A program made the translations under genes and the position numbers. A DNA stretch of 6,513 nt from Actinomycetota bacterium (GTDB lineage: Bacteria; Actinomycetota; Geothermincolia; Fen-727; Anoxymicrobiaceae), in assembly GCA_016649525.1 (NCBI GenBank), contig JAENXM010000096.1, forward strand, positions 1 through 6,513. The letters are read 5' to 3'. Positions within the stretch are counted from its first letter, which is position 1; the number at the start of each line of letters is the position of its first letter. The notes below the pieces were generated by a model. It worked only from the letters and a program-made list of their open reading frames with translations, made no database searches and was not told the DNA's origin. Below are positions 1 to 4,788 of the stretch, one piece after another.

Positions 1-575
1 ACCAAGCAGTACTCGTGATAATCGACTTTGAAGACCCCTCCCGGCGTCGGATGGGAGTCGACGCCTGTGGAGCAGAGGTGCGATTTTATAAACACTTCGT
101 CCTCGAGGAAGTATATCCGCTGGTCGTAGATCGAGATGATTATTCGCTTTCCGGCTATTCCACCGGAGTCGCGGTGCTTCGGCGGGAGCACGCCGCTGGC
201 GACATCTGTCGCGCCGATCTCCAGGCCATCGCGCCCAACCAGCGAGACCTTGTAGTAGTAGGTCCTACCGTCCGTAGGGCCCGTGTCGACGAAGTCCATC
301 AGGTTCCCGGATACCGCATTGACGGGACCTTCAAAGACCGGCTCGAAACCGACATCGGGCATGTCTGAGCGGAATACCCTGTAGGCCGTCACCCCGGAGG
401 GATCATCAACCCGCCAGGTGAGCTTGAGGCATCCCCCGGCGCTCGAGTCCGGTAAGCCGACCTCGAGGTCCCGCGGCGAGACGCTCGCGGGACCGGAAAA
501 AGCGGGCAGGAGCAGTAGCGCAAGTCCGGCGACCACCAGCATTACCAGGCATCTTATTATTCTTCTTAAAACCAA
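1..575 (-). CDS. Secreted FnIII plus YkuD L,D-transpeptidase, N-terminal part (runs off the left edge)
   Basis: The reading frame is open on the minus strand from a TTG at 575 to the window edge (191 codons seen). TTG is preferred because GGAGGTGG lies about 6 nt upstream; the GTG at 584 would overlap that site. Residues 1-30 form a signal peptide or anchor: basic RR near residue 4, then a Leu/Val/Ala core ending near Ala25. Residues about 37-130 look like a fibronectin type III domain, with an LTW strand, an AYRVFRS strand and a TYYYKVSLVG strand. From residue 143 a YkuD domain begins (KRIIISIYDQRIYFL, then CSTG and PTPGGVFKV), matching the family start (strand, Q, StG, TPxGxF). Known for the family: YkuD enzymes make 3-3 cross-links in peptidoglycan outside the membrane using an SHGxxxxxC active site. 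That site would lie beyond the window, so activity cannot be judged. Confidence 0.85.
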   Translation of the reverse strand, partial: MVLRRIIRCLVMLVVAGLALLLLPAFSGPASVSPRDLEVGLPDSSAGGCLKLTWRVDDPSGVTAYRVFRSDMPDVGFEPVFEGPVNAVSGNLMDFVDTGPTDGRTYYYKVSLVGRDGLEIGATDVASGVLPPKHRDSGGIAGKRIIISIYDQRIYFLEDEVFIKSHLCSTGVDSHPTPGGVFKVDYHEYCL

Positions 576-619
576 GAAGTCCACCTCCGGTGGGCTTCCG
601 CAGAGCCTTAGATTGCGCA

Positions 620-654
620 GAAGCCGGCGGACTGGCCCGCAGTCTCCCGGCTTC
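620..654 (-). promoter_or_regulatory. Large hairpin in the 5' leader of the L,D-transpeptidase mRNA
   Basis: Arms GAAGCCGG (620-627) and CCGGCTTC (647-654) pair perfectly over 8 bp. After a 2x2 mismatch an inner stem GACTG/CAGTC (630-634 with 640-644) closes a 5-nt loop. The structure starts almost exactly where the promoter at 661-689 would start transcription, so the mRNA would begin with a stable stem-loop. It could protect the 5' end, or at the DNA level bind a regulator. It has no U-run, so it is not a standard terminator. Confidence 0.5.
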
Positions 655-660
655 CTCGGG

Positions 661-689
661 ATTATACCCCGACCGGGAACTCAACGCAA
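661..689 (-). promoter_or_regulatory. Sigma70-like promoter of the L,D-transpeptidase gene
   Basis: On the minus strand TTGCGT (689-684) is followed after exactly 17 nt by a perfect TATAAT (666-661). Transcription would start near 654, leaving a leader of about 80 nt before the TTG start at 575. The same -35 hexamer at the same spacing occurs upstream of gene A. Confidence 0.6.
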
Positions 690-694
690 CAAAA

Positions 695-711
695 TGGGGT
701 CAGGTCTTGAA
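695..711 (+). other. GGGGTCAGGTCTTGAA motif, possible end of a REP/IS200-like element
   Basis: The string TGGGGTCAGGTCTTGAA resembles, from memory, terminal sequences seen beside REP-associated IS200-like transposase genes in many bacteria. Only one copy is present and no transposase is nearby, so at most it is a solo end or remnant. It lies just upstream of the transpeptidase promoter on the minus strand. Confidence 0.25.
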
Positions 712-730
712 ACGTGAATTCTTATTGAGC

Positions 731-798
731 CCGGCCTCTCAGGCCGCGATTTTAGTCCGGCCTCTCAGGCCGGGATCAGTCCGGCCTCTCAGGCCGGA
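731..798. repeat. Three tandem GC-rich hairpin repeats
   Basis: The unit CCGGCCTCTCAGGCCGG occurs at 757-773 and 781-797, with a shorter version at 731-746; starts are 26 and 24 nt apart. Each folds into a stem of 6 to 8 bp with a CTC loop (GAG on the other strand). The last copy contains the TCA (789-791) that is the stop codon of gene A on the minus strand, so the final DPA-stop of that protein is written in the repeat. No U-run follows, so a standard intrinsic terminator is unlikely. Stabilising the 3' end of gene A mRNA, a rho-type pause or a REP-like element are possible. Confidence 0.7.
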
Positions 799-1895
799 TC
801 TACGGTATAGGCAACGACGCCCTCTCTGACGCGCTCCCAGGAAACCCGGCCTTCGCGGCCTTCCACTATCTCGTAGAGGCCTTTCACGCTGCCCGCCAGG
901 ATGAACGGTTCATACGGGTTCTCGATGATCACCTTCAAAGCGGAGCCACTAATCTCGAGAGCGACCGGATTCCCCTGGCCATATATCGGGAGGAAGTCGA
1001 GCTGCTTACGGTAGGTCTTTTCGCGATCCTCACCCGAAAGGGGCCTCTCAATCTTCCCCATGCCAAGCTGTTCCGCGTGGTCTTTGACCCACTCACTCTT
1101 GGCATCAACCAGGATATCGTCCACGTCGTCGCCGAGTTCCTTCGCCATCTCGCGGAACACCGTGCCTATCATGTATCCATCGAGCATTACGATGCGGTCA
1201 CCCGAGAGCTTGTCCAGGATGATGCCGTCGTTCTCGACCCACTTCAGGTTCCCGAGAGCCAGCGGGGCATGACAGCGTCCGCACCTCTCGTGCTTCCGGT
1301 TCCCGGGAAGCATCCGCGGATACTCGAGCGCCATCCTCTCGGATATCTCGGGTTTATCGCCTGTGGCCTCCACCCTTATCACGTAGGAGCCGTTACCCTC
1401 ATCCTCCCAGGTATGCTTGAACGGCACCCCCTCGAGCACCTCGAAAGCACCCACGACGTTTGCAGCCATGAGGTTGAAATCGAACGGGTTTCTGAATCGT
1501 GCCACGCCGTATTTACCGGGCACATACTCCAGCGTCTCCGAGTAGCCCATGCCAGTGACTGCAGCAACCTTGTTGAACTGCGCGACCGTTGAGCGCTTGA
1601 CGAAACGGAAACGCGATGCAAACCTCATCCCCGGTATTTTGTCGTATAGGGCCTCGAATACCGCCTTGCTCGAGTTCCGCTGGGCCTCAAAGGCTATGTG
1701 ATCGATCGAAATCCCGATTTGAGACCCTATCCGCGAAAAGAGACCGTTGATGAAGCTGTAATGCTGCATCACAACCCTGAAGTCCTTGCGGAGGTACTGG
1801 GTGATCGTGCCGTTGTCGTTCCACCCGATGAAGTGGTTGACGAAGCGGGGCAAACCGCACTCGCGGCAACGCATGAGCCTGTACTTGTCGGCCAT
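789..1895 (-). CDS. Gene A: unknown two-repeat protein with a CxxC knuckle in each half
   Basis: I do not recognise a named family. The 368-residue product is soluble, without signal peptide or membrane segments. It reads as two related halves. Half 1 opens with CRECGLP (Cys10, Cys13), then W-x4-GTI, an amphipathic helix and FEAQ near 69-72. Half 2 opens with CGRCHAP (Cys205, Cys208), then W-x4-GII, SGDR and VDAK. Each half ends in a region with a GxG, a strand, a Pro-containing turn, G-x2-E-x3-G and a Trp-containing strand (about 115-178 and 305-368). The end regions faintly recall V4R-type ligand-binding domains, but that is only a guess. The four Cys could make one zinc site. Gene B (5073-6158) is a paralogue. 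The ATG at 1895 follows GGGGGGATCA; an ATG at 1907 adds four residues but has no ribosome site. Confidence 0.75.
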   Translation of the reverse strand: MADKYRLMRCRECGLPRFVNHFIGWNDNGTITQYLRKDFRVVMQHYSFINGLFSRIGSQIGISIDHIAFEAQRNSSKAVFEALYDKIPGMRFASRFRFVKRSTVAQFNKVAAVTGMGYSETLEYVPGKYGVARFRNPFDFNLMAANVVGAFEVLEGVPFKHTWEDEGNGSYVIRVEATGDKPEISERMALEYPRMLPGNRKHERCGRCHAPLALGNLKWVENDGIILDKLSGDRIVMLDGYMIGTVFREMAKELGDDVDDILVDAKSEWVKDHAEQLGMGKIERPLSGEDREKTYRKQLDFLPIYGQGNPVALEISGSALKVIIENPYEPFILAGSVKGLYEIVEGREGRVSWERVREGVVAYTVDPA

Positions 1896-1947
1896 TGATC
1901 CCCCCATTGTTTCAGAGTAACCGGTCCCGCGGATTTCCGAACGTCAT

Positions 1948-1976
1948 ATGATACATCAATGCCATCGAGGACGCAA
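1948..1976 (-). promoter_or_regulatory. Probable promoter of gene A
   Basis: On the minus strand TTGCGT (1976-1971) and TATCAT (1953-1948, 5 of 6 to TATAAT) are separated by exactly 17 nt. Transcription would begin near 1941, giving a leader of about 45 nt. The -35 hexamer is identical to that of the transpeptidase promoter at 661-689. Confidence 0.4.
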
Positions 1977-2009
1977 AGCGAAAGCTCCAGGGGCATCCCT
2001 GCCGCCTTC

Positions 2010-2018
2010 TGGTAGAAT
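2010..2018 (+). promoter_or_regulatory. Candidate extended -10 promoter of the nitroreductase-thyA pair
   Basis: TGGTAGAAT (TGn plus TAGAAT, 5 of 6 to TATAAT) lies about 37 nt before the GTG start at 2055. No good -35 is present, as is usual for extended -10 promoters. The 1908-2054 spacer is the divergent control region shared with gene A. Confidence 0.35.
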
Positions 2019-2054
2019 GAAGCCCGCAAGAATCGGGTGTTAAGTGAGGGGTGG

Positions 2055-2579
2055 GTGATTGACTTGGCGACAGAGGCGATAAGGAAAAGGAGAAGTGTCC
2101 GTAAGTACGAGGAGACAGGCGTGGGCGACGAGCAGTTGCGCGAGGTGCTCGAGGCTGCGCGCTACGCGCCCTCCTGGGCTAACAAGCAGGGATGGCAGCT
2201 CATGGTGGTCAGGGACGCGGAAATCCGTAACAGGGTAGCGGAAGTGCTCGATAAGAACCCCGCCGCCAGAGCAATAACCCAGGCGCCCGTGCTCCTGGTC
2301 GTCTGCATGGACCCTACCGCGTCGGGCGTCCAGAAGGACAAGGAATATTATATGGCGGACGCCGGGATCCTGATGGACCACCTCATGCTGGAAGCTGCCG
2401 AAATCGGCCTCGGGACCGTATTCATTGGCTCTTTCGACGAGGACCGGATCCGCGAGGTGCTGGGCGTCCCCGAGGAGTACCGGATAGTAGCGATGTCGCC
2501 GCTAGGCTACCCCGCGAAGATGCCGGGTGAGCGGCCGCGAAACGAGCTCGAAGACATGGTCCACTGGGAGAAGTGGTAA
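2055..2579 (+). CDS. Nitroreductase-family FMN oxidoreductase
   Basis: The 174-residue product is a typical short nitroreductase, a cytoplasmic FMN enzyme that uses NAD(P)H to reduce nitro groups, quinones or other acceptors; the substrate cannot be read from the sequence. Visible landmarks are the FMN-phosphate motif RKRRSVRKY at residues 10-18, PSWANKQGWQ near 40-50, the central helix with LMLEAAEIGLGT and the closing strand MSPLGYPAK. The GTG at 2055 is chosen because it gives the family-typical start MIDLATEAIRKRRS and follows GAGGGG; a GTG at 2037 in frame would add six residues. The stop is one base from the next start, so the two genes are almost surely co-transcribed and translationally coupled. 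Family assignment is firm, role uncertain. Confidence 0.9.
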   Translation: MIDLATEAIRKRRSVRKYEETGVGDEQLREVLEAARYAPSWANKQGWQLMVVRDAEIRNRVAEVLDKNPAARAITQAPVLLVVCMDPTASGVQKDKEYYMADAGILMDHLMLEAAEIGLGTVFIGSFDEDRIREVLGVPEEYRIVAMSPLGYPAKMPGERPRNELEDMVHWEKW

Positions 2580-2580
2580 T

Positions 2581-3267
2581 TTGGACATCACTTTCATCGA
2601 AGGGCGAGACATCCCCGACGCCTGGTTCCAGTGCCTTTACCAGGTGATGGAGAGGGGCCGCGAATACGTCATCGACCGCGGCTCTTACAAAGGACAGAAG
2701 CGCCGCGAGTTCGAGTTCGTGGTCGTGAAGATAAACTACCCGGAGACGAGGCCCATCGTTCCCACCATGCCCGAGGGCTCGAACCTCCCTCCCCCAGCCG
2801 ACATGGAGTTCGTTAACAGCTACCTGGATAAGCTGGTCTGCGCCTACTCCAAAGCGGAGAGGGAGGACTATACGTACGGGCAGTTCCTCGAGCCGCAGAT
2901 TCCAGAGGTTATCAGGATGTACCGCGATGAGGGCTTCGGCACAAACCAGGCCTGCATGGCGGTCTGCGACCCCCGGAGCGTATTCCTTGACGACCCTCCG
3001 TGCCTGCGCCAGATCGACACCCGCATCTACCCCGACGAGAAGAAGCTCCACTTCGTGCTTTACTTCCGCTCCTGGGACCTCTGGGGCGGTTTCCCCCCAA
3101 ACCTCGCGGGCATACAACTGCTCAAGGAGTACATGTCCGACGAGATCGGTGGAGGCGTCGAACCCGGCGAGACCATCGCGGTCAGCAAGGGACTGCACCT
3201 CTACGACATGTACTTCGAGGTGGCGAACCTGCGGCTGGGGAGGAGCGGCGAGAAAGGGCTTGAATAA
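2581..3267 (+). CDS. thyA: Thymidylate synthase (ThyA family, short archaeal-like form)
   Basis: The enzyme would methylate dUMP to dTMP using methylene-tetrahydrofolate, releasing dihydrofolate. The 228-residue product has the catalytic set: PPC at 139-141 (nucleophile Cys141), FRSWD at 162-166 (Arg163, Ser164, Asp166), PPNLAG with Asn174, the residue that selects dUMP rather than dCMP, and HLY at 206-208. TYGQF near 98-102 corresponds to the VYGKQW region. It is shorter than the roughly 264-residue E. coli enzyme, and the phosphate-binding Arg-Arg pair of that enzyme is not evident: GTNQA at 120-124 stands there. The TTG at 2581 is chosen because it lies one base after the nitroreductase stop and about 10 nt after GGGAG; a GTG at 2527 would overlap the upstream gene by 53 bases. 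Confidence 0.82.
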   Translation: MDITFIEGRDIPDAWFQCLYQVMERGREYVIDRGSYKGQKRREFEFVVVKINYPETRPIVPTMPEGSNLPPPADMEFVNSYLDKLVCAYSKAEREDYTYGQFLEPQIPEVIRMYRDEGFGTNQACMAVCDPRSVFLDDPPCLRQIDTRIYPDEKKLHFVLYFRSWDLWGGFPPNLAGIQLLKEYMSDEIGGGVEPGETIAVSKGLHLYDMYFEVANLRLGRSGEKGLE

Positions 3268-3348
3268 GGGATATTTGGGGGTTTCTGTACTTCCATAAAA
3301 CGGGTCCGCAGACGGCTCAATTCCATTTTTTTGAAGTATCTTTGAAGT

Positions 3349-3394
3349 AACCGTACTCAAGAAGACTAAATCTTAAGCAACCCGCCTCAAGAAG
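3349..3394. repeat. Two imperfect 16-bp direct repeats in the spacer after thyA
   Basis: AACCGTACTCAAGAAG (3349-3364) and AACCCGCCTCAAGAAG (3379-3394) match at 13 of 16 positions and start 30 nt apart, about three helical turns. They lie between two convergent genes and just after a doubled TTTGAAGTA. A paired binding site is possible; chance is not excluded. I see no convincing terminator for thyA in this spacer. Confidence 0.3.
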
Positions 3395-3430
3395 CATCTC
3401 TGACAAATGCCTTAAATGAACATAACCAGG

Positions 3431-3470
3431 CCACTATTTTGCATTTTGTAGAGAGCACGTCAAACAGTGG
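3431..3470. other. Inverted repeat downstream of the DUF6506-like gene
   Basis: CCACTATTTT (3431-3440) and CAAACAGTGG (3461-3470) can pair over about nine positions, including one G-U pair, across a 20-nt loop. It lies 16 nt past the stop codon of the minus-strand gene at 3486, so it may mark the 3' end of that transcript. No U-run follows. Confidence 0.25.
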
Positions 3471-3485
3471 AAAGTGAACGACGCC

Positions 3486-3794
3486 TTACCACTCTTTATT
3501 CATGATCTCAACAGCAATCCGGTTACTCGGCGCGTCGCCCCGGGCCACCGAGATGCCGCAACCCTCGCCTACCGCAATGTCGAGCGCTGCGATGTCAGTG
3601 TTAGTGAAGCCGGGGCACAGGAGTATCGAGGAAACCCCTTCGTCGGCAACGAGACGCTTTGCTTCAACCAGCGCCTGCGCCTGGTCCTTAACGACAGTCA
3701 CGTAGAGCTTGTACTTCCCTGTATCTATCACGGCCTTGTGTTTCTCGGGATCCGCGTCAGGGGCGTGCGCGATAAAAGCCGCCTTGAATGCCAT
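3486..3794 (-). CDS. DUF6506-like small protein of unknown function
   Basis: The 102-residue product starts MAFKAAFIAHAPDADPEKH, followed by a KYKLYVTVVKD strand, a helix with AQALVEAKRLVADEG, then SSILLCPGF (Cys60, Pro61, Gly62) and a second helix, ending in an Arg-Gly-Asp turn and NKEW. The pattern of an opening strand with APxADPEKH, then a helix leading to EG and a CxGF turn, matches my memory of DUF6506, a compact alpha/beta family with no assigned activity. It has no signal peptide or membrane segment. GGAGG lies 8 nt upstream of the ATG, so the start is well supported. It stands alone on the minus strand, convergent with thyA. The conserved Cys60 in the turn could bind a ligand or metal, which is inference. 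Confidence 0.8.
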   Translation of the reverse strand: MAFKAAFIAHAPDADPEKHKAVIDTGKYKLYVTVVKDQAQALVEAKRLVADEGVSSILLCPGFTNTDIAALDIAVGEGCGISVARGDAPSNRIAVEIMNKEW

Positions 3795-3818
3795 GAGTAT
3801 TGCCTCCTTGCTTATGAC

Positions 3819-3836
3819 TTAACCGATATTCCCCAT
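3819..3836 (-). other. Possible five-codon leader ORF before the DUF6506-like gene
   Basis: On the minus strand GGAGGAGG is followed 3 nt later by ATG and a frame reading MGNIG-stop, ending 24 nt before the ATG of the DUF6506-like gene, which has its own GGAGG. A ribosome site this strong without a longer frame is uncommon. It may be a leader peptide or a chance purine run. Confidence 0.25.
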
Positions 3837-3867
3837 ATGCCTCCTCCAACGCTAGTATTCTACACCC

Positions 3868-3892
3868 TAATCTCTGAGGCTAGACTATTAGT
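3868..3892. promoter_or_regulatory. Weak inverted repeat upstream of the DUF6506-like gene
   Basis: CTAAT (3868-3872) and ATTAG (3888-3892) are inverted around a 15-nt core that also holds TCT and AGA. It lies about 75-100 nt upstream of the DUF6506-like start and could be an operator. I found no good -35/-10 pair for that gene. The rest of the 3795-4174 gap holds the leader ORF, a stray extended -10, the first 43-bp repeat and the antitoxin promoter. Confidence 0.2.
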
Positions 3893-3952
3893 GTTAAGCA
3901 ATCAAAGTGGATAATCCTTTGGGTTAAATACAAGCAATGCCGGTTTGAACGA

Positions 3953-3961
3953 TGCTATAAT
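3953..3961 (+). promoter_or_regulatory. Isolated extended -10 element
   Basis: TGCTATAAT (TGn followed by perfect TATAAT) stands on the plus strand with no recognisable -35. It points toward the first 43-bp repeat and the toxin-antitoxin pair and has no gene of its own. It could be an orphan promoter left by rearrangement or chance in AT-rich DNA. Confidence 0.25.
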
Positions 3962-4015
3962 TACCATACGGCGACCCGGTGCGTTTGTATTCGGACCCTC
4001 CAAATATCCCCAAGA

Positions 4016-4058
4016 GTTGCCGCATTGAGGTCCGAAGAGCGCCGGAATCGCTTCCCCT
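4016..4058 (+). repeat. 43-bp direct repeat, left copy
   Basis: This copy begins GTTGCCGCATTGAGGTCCG and ends in TTCCCCT. It matches the copy at 4789-4831 at 41 of 43 positions and in the same orientation; the differences are A/G at repeat position 31 and T/C at position 38. The toxin-antitoxin pair and a recombinase fragment lie between. The flanks outside the 43 bp do not match. The element does not fold into a tRNA end that I can see. Confidence 0.75.
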
Positions 4059-4077
4059 ATTTTATTAGATCTCCCTA

Positions 4078-4106
4078 TTGACAACAGGTAGATATATTGT
4101 GATAAT
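4078..4106 (+). promoter_or_regulatory. Strong sigma70-like promoter of the toxin-antitoxin pair
   Basis: Perfect TTGACA (4078-4083) and GATAAT (4101-4106, 5 of 6) are separated by exactly 17 nt in very AT-rich DNA. Transcription should start near 4113, about 60 nt before the antitoxin ATG. Confidence 0.7.
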
Positions 4107-4120
4107 AATGGAACAATTAT

Positions 4121-4128
4121 TTGTACAA
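4121..4128. promoter_or_regulatory. Palindrome TTGTACAA, candidate autoregulatory operator
   Basis: TTGTACAA is a perfect 8-bp palindrome placed just past the predicted transcription start and flanked by AT-rich arms with AATT on both sides. Phd/YefM antitoxins, with their toxins, repress their own promoters by binding palindromes in this position, so this is the best operator candidate. Confidence 0.4.
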
Positions 4129-4174
4129 TATAAATTACATAATATAAAACATAAATGGTGGAAAAGGGGGAACT

Positions 4175-4441
4175 ATGAGGGCTATAAGTATGTCCGAAGC
4201 CAGGGCTCAGTTTGCTTCGGTGGTTAAAGGTACCTCGGATAATAGAGAGACATTCGTAATTCACAACCACGGAGCACCGAAGGCGGTGCTCATGAGTGTA
4301 GAGGAATACCGGGAGCTCGAGGCCACAATGGAGGAGATAAGCGACCCTGGGGCCAGAAAGCTACTTGAGGAAGGCAAAGATGACATCAGAAAAGGAAGGA
4401 CAAAGTCGGCAGAAGAGATCTTCGGGGAGTCGCTCATCTAA
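4175..4441 (+). CDS. Phd/YefM-family antitoxin
   Basis: The 88-residue product begins MRAISMSEARAQFASVVKG, the typical Phd/YefM N-terminal DNA-binding segment. It continues with TFVIHNHGAPKAVLMSVEEYREL, the conserved region that ends in the signature helix near residues 41-50. The C-terminal part (about 55-88) is charged, ends EEIFGESLI, and would be the stretch that wraps and neutralises the toxin. AAGGGGG lies 4 nt before the ATG. The toxin start lies inside this gene, a 62-nt overlap, so the two are translationally coupled. The family both blocks the toxin and represses the operon; the promoter and palindrome directly upstream fit that. Confidence 0.92.
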   Translation: MRAISMSEARAQFASVVKGTSDNRETFVIHNHGAPKAVLMSVEEYRELEATMEEISDPGARKLLEEGKDDIRKGRTKSAEEIFGESLI

Positions 4442-4706
4442 AGTCTACAAGCTTGAGATATCGAGGGCCGCGGAAAAGACAATAAAGAGTATTAGAGACA
4501 AGGACCTCCTAACCGTGAAGGAGGTCCTTCGCATTGTGGCGGCAGACCCCTTCGACCCTACGTACACGACAAAGCTAAGGGGCGAATGGGAGGGCCTAAG
4601 GCGGGCCAAGAAGGGCAACTGGAGGGTTATCTACTACCCTCCGAAGGGGCAAACAGTGAAAGTGGTCTACATAAGGTTTCGTGACGACAGTACATACAGG
4701 AAGTAA
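4380..4706 (+). CDS. RelE/ParE-superfamily toxin
   Basis: The 108-residue basic protein has the toxin fold from about residue 22: VYKLEISRAAEKTIKSI, helices to about 56, then KLRGEWEGLRRAKKGNWRVIYY and KVVYIRFRDDSTYRK. The motif G-x-WRVIY with Arg82, Arg101 and Tyr106 near the C-terminus matches RelE-type mRNA interferases and ParE-type gyrase poisons; I cannot decide between these activities from sequence. The first 21 residues (Ser, Arg and Lys rich) precede the usual start of the fold. No start codon lies closer, and GAGGAAGG sits 5 nt before the ATG at 4380, so the extension appears genuine; a TTG at 4365 is less likely. The gene overlaps the antitoxin by 62 nt and is in the same transcription unit. 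Confidence 0.9.
   Translation: MTSEKEGQSRQKRSSGSRSSKVYKLEISRAAEKTIKSIRDKDLLTVKEVLRIVAADPFDPTYTTKLRGEWEGLRRAKKGNWRVIYYPPKGQTVKVVYIRFRDDSTYRK
4500..4529 (+). other. Perfect 11-bp hairpin inside the toxin gene
   Basis: AAGGACCTCCT (4500-4510) and AGGAGGTCCTT (4519-4529) are perfect complements around the 8-nt loop AACCGTGA. The right arm contains AAGGAGG, which is followed by an in-frame GTG at 4536. The stem would therefore hide an internal ribosome site in the mRNA. It falls in codons for KDLLTVKEVL. Confidence 0.55.
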
Positions 4707-4712
4707 AAAATA

Positions 4713-4778
4713 CTACCCCTGCATAGCCCGCTTCACGTCATCGTTGACGACGTGGGTGTAGACCAGGGTAGCTAATAC
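4713..4778 (-). pseudogene. C-terminal remnant of a tyrosine recombinase (integrase)
   Basis: On the minus strand the codons read ATLVYTHVVNDDVKRAMQG then stop (4715-4713). This matches the conserved end of phage and Xer-type integrases, where the Tyr of YTHV is the nucleophile that links to DNA and the tail runs into a short helix. A stop codon at 4781-4779 closes the frame on its upstream side, so only about 20 codons remain. The remnant lies just past the toxin gene and ends about 10 nt from the 43-bp repeat at 4789. The fragment is short, but the motif is specific. Confidence 0.55.
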
Positions 4779-4788
4779 TCAATAAATT

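Noticed and set aside
1..60. Suspected frameshift in the transpeptidase gene at a G run
   Set aside because: Re-reading the complement shows CCGGGAGGGG, which keeps TPGGVFKV in frame. The gene is intact as far as the window goes.
15..717. Plus-strand and minus-strand ORFs over the left edge, including 406-684 minus
   Set aside because: The minus-strand frame from 575 to 1 gives a signal peptide, FnIII and YkuD domain. The other frames are shadows with low-complexity Arg, Ser and Pro content.
731..798. CRISPR array
   Set aside because: Only three short palindromic units spaced 24-26 nt apart, with gaps too short for spacers and no cas gene.
1077..1592. Plus-strand ORF of 171 codons inside gene A
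   Set aside because: It is antisense to gene A, whose minus-strand product is supported by its paralogue gene B and by an internal duplication.
3268..3345. Intrinsic terminator after thyA, suggested by a run of seven T
   Set aside because: No stable GC-rich stem lies directly before the T-run at 3326-3332.
2422..3360. Long minus-strand ORF of 312 codons across thyA
   Set aside because: It mirrors the codon structure of the plus-strand thymidylate synthase, which has clear catalytic motifs. The antisense product has no recognisable motif and its frame is a by-product of GC-rich codons.
4016..4058. 43-bp repeat as the 3' end of a tRNA gene used as an attachment site
   Set aside because: Neither strand shows a T-arm GTTCRA with a matching acceptor stem or a CCA end, and no tRNA fold is visible next to either copy.
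3902..4270. Minus-strand ORF of 122 codons upstream of and overlapping the antitoxin
   Set aside because: It runs through the first 43-bp repeat, the AT-rich promoter and the antitoxin start, has no ribosome site and shows no domain.
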